5,856 bases of DNA from an uncultured Bacilli bacterium (GTDB taxonomy: Bacteria > Bacillota_I > Bacilli_A > RF39 > UBA660), in assembly GCA_934101235.1 (NCBI GenBank), contig CAKORH010000066.1, positions 1-5,856 on the forward strand. Reading direction: 5' to 3'. Below are positions 4,724-5,856 of the stretch, piece by piece; position 1 is the stretch's first letter, and each line of letters opens with the position of its first letter. The notes under the pieces are model-generated. The model was not told the DNA's origin. It searched no databases and saw only the letters and a program-made list of their open reading frames with translations. A program made the position numbers and the translations under genes.

Positions 4724-5856
4724 ATGGCAAAAATTATTGGTATAGATTTAGGTACAACAAACTCTTGTGTTGCTGTACTAGAAGGTGGAGAACCTAAGGT
4801 TATTACAAATGCAGAAGGAGACAGAACAACTCCTAGTGTTGTTGCATTTAAAAATGATGAAGAAATAGTAGGTATTACTGCAAAACATCAAGCAGTTACA
4901 AATCCTAATAAAACAATTTCATCTATTAAAAGAAAAATGGGAACTAATGAAAAAGTTGATATAGATGGAAAGAAATATACACCTGAGGAAATAAGTGCAA
5001 AAATCTTAATGAAATTAAAGAAAGATGCAGAAAGTTATTTAGGTGAAACTGTAACAAAAGCAGTTATTACTGTTCCAGCATATTTTAATGATGCTGAAAG
5101 ACAAGCAACTAAAAATGCAGGTAAAATTGCAGGATTAGAAGTAGAAAGAATTGTTAATGAACCAACTGCTGCTGCTTTAGCATATGGTTTAGATAAACAA
5201 GATAAATTACAAACTATATTAGTTTATGATTTAGGTGGAGGTACATTCGATGTATCAATACTTGAATTAGGTGATGGAGTATTTGAGGTTAAATCTACAA
5301 GTGGTAATAATAGACTTGGTGGAGATGACTTTGATAAACGTTTAATGGACTATATGGTTGATGAATTTAAGAAAGAAAATGGTATAGATTTATCTAAGGA
5401 TAAAATGGCTATGCAACGTATTAAAGATGCTGCAGAAAAAGCTAAAAAAGATTTAAGTAGCATGACTACAACAAATATAAATTTACCATTCTTAACACAA
5501 AATGCTGATGGTCCAGTACATATGGATATGAGTATAACTCGTGCTAAATTTGAAAATTTATGTAAAGATTTATTTGACTCAACATTAGATGCAGTTAGAA
5601 AAGCATTAAAAGATGCTAAATTAACTAAGAATGATATTGATCAAGTTGTATTAGTTGGTGGTTCTAGTAGAATTCCTTATATTCAAAATTTAATTAAAGA
5701 AGAATTAGGAAAAGAACCTAATAAGAGTGTTAACCCTGATGAAGTAGTTGCTATGGGTGCTGCTATTCAAGGTGGAGTTTTAACTGGTGAAGTAGATGAT
5801 TTAGTATTATTGGATGTTACACCATTATCATTAGGTATTGAAACATTAGATGATGT
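4724..5856 (+). CDS. dnaK: Molecular chaperone DnaK (Hsp70), N-terminal part; runs off the right edge
   Basis: DnaK is the ATP-driven chaperone that binds exposed hydrophobic segments, working with DnaJ and GrpE. The window holds 377 complete codons of about 600, with no stop. The ATPase domain is essentially complete: phosphate-1 loop GIDLGTTNS (6-14), the conserved K69, NEPTAAALAYG (145-155), phosphate-2 loop YDLGGGTFDVSIL (168-180) and adenosine motif VLVGGSSRIP (309-318). The interdomain linker LVLLDV (360-365) and the start of the substrate-binding domain (TPLSLG, 366-371) follow. Between SIKRKMG (67-73) and EEISAKIL (88-95) only a short stretch is present, so the roughly 24-residue insert of Gram-negative DnaK is missing, a known Gram-positive signature. 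The ATG start gives MAKIIGIDLGTTN, as in the family. It is the third gene of the hrcA operon, and dnaJ would be expected next. Confidence 0.98.
   Translation, partial: MAKIIGIDLGTTNSCVAVLEGGEPKVITNAEGDRTTPSVVAFKNDEEIVGITAKHQAVTNPNKTISSIKRKMGTNEKVDIDGKKYTPEEISAKILMKLKKDAESYLGETVTKAVITVPAYFNDAERQATKNAGKIAGLEVERIVNEPTAAALAYGLDKQDKLQTILVYDLGGGTFDVSILELGDGVFEVKSTSGNNRLGGDDFDKRLMDYMVDEFKKENGIDLSKDKMAMQRIKDAAEKAKKDLSSMTTTNINLPFLTQNADGPVHMDMSITRAKFENLCKDLFDSTLDAVRKALKDAKLTKNDIDQVVLVGGSSRIPYIQNLIKEELGKEPNKSVNPDEVVAMGAAIQGGVLTGEVDDLVLLDVTPLSLGIETLDD

Overview
The window comes from the chromosome of a very AT-rich, low-GC Gram-positive bacterium (Firmicutes/Bacilli type). Three things point there: the hrcA-grpE-dnaK gene order under CIRCE operators, a DnaK that lacks the N-terminal-lobe insert found in Gram-negative DnaK, and strong Shine-Dalgarno and sigma-A-type promoter signals. 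A secreted D,D-carboxypeptidase implies a peptidoglycan wall, so a wall-less Mycoplasma is unlikely. An uncultured gut-type Bacilli lineage would fit, but that is inference. TAG, TGA and TAA all serve as stops, consistent with genetic code 11.

Layout. Positions 1-642 hold the 3' part of an unrecognised, probably secreted or membrane-anchored protein, followed at once by a hairpin terminator. Positions 703-1890 encode an S11-family D-alanyl-D-alanine carboxypeptidase with a signal peptide and a C-terminal membrane anchor. It converges on phosphate acetyltransferase (pta, minus strand, 1898-2896). Only 7 nt separate the two genes, and both stop codons lie in the arms of one bidirectional terminator hairpin. 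Positions 2897-3122 form a divergent regulatory region. It contains a pta promoter facing left, a 17-bp dyad, an AT microsatellite, and a perfect-consensus promoter (TTGACA, 17 bp, TATAAT) facing right with two CIRCE elements. Positions 3123-5856 hold hrcA, grpE and the first 377 codons of dnaK, closely packed as one operon.

Function. HrcA represses its own operon through CIRCE. GrpE is the nucleotide-exchange factor for the DnaK chaperone, and dnaJ would be expected beyond the right edge. Pta serves acetyl-CoA/acetyl-phosphate (acetate fermentation) metabolism, and the carboxypeptidase trims peptidoglycan stem peptides. These are housekeeping genes. I see no mobile element, CRISPR array, RNA gene or plainly novel system. 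The points most worth a second look are the double CIRCE with alternating half-sites, the shared stop/terminator palindrome, the altered SxN motif of the carboxypeptidase and the His-rich GrpE N-terminus.
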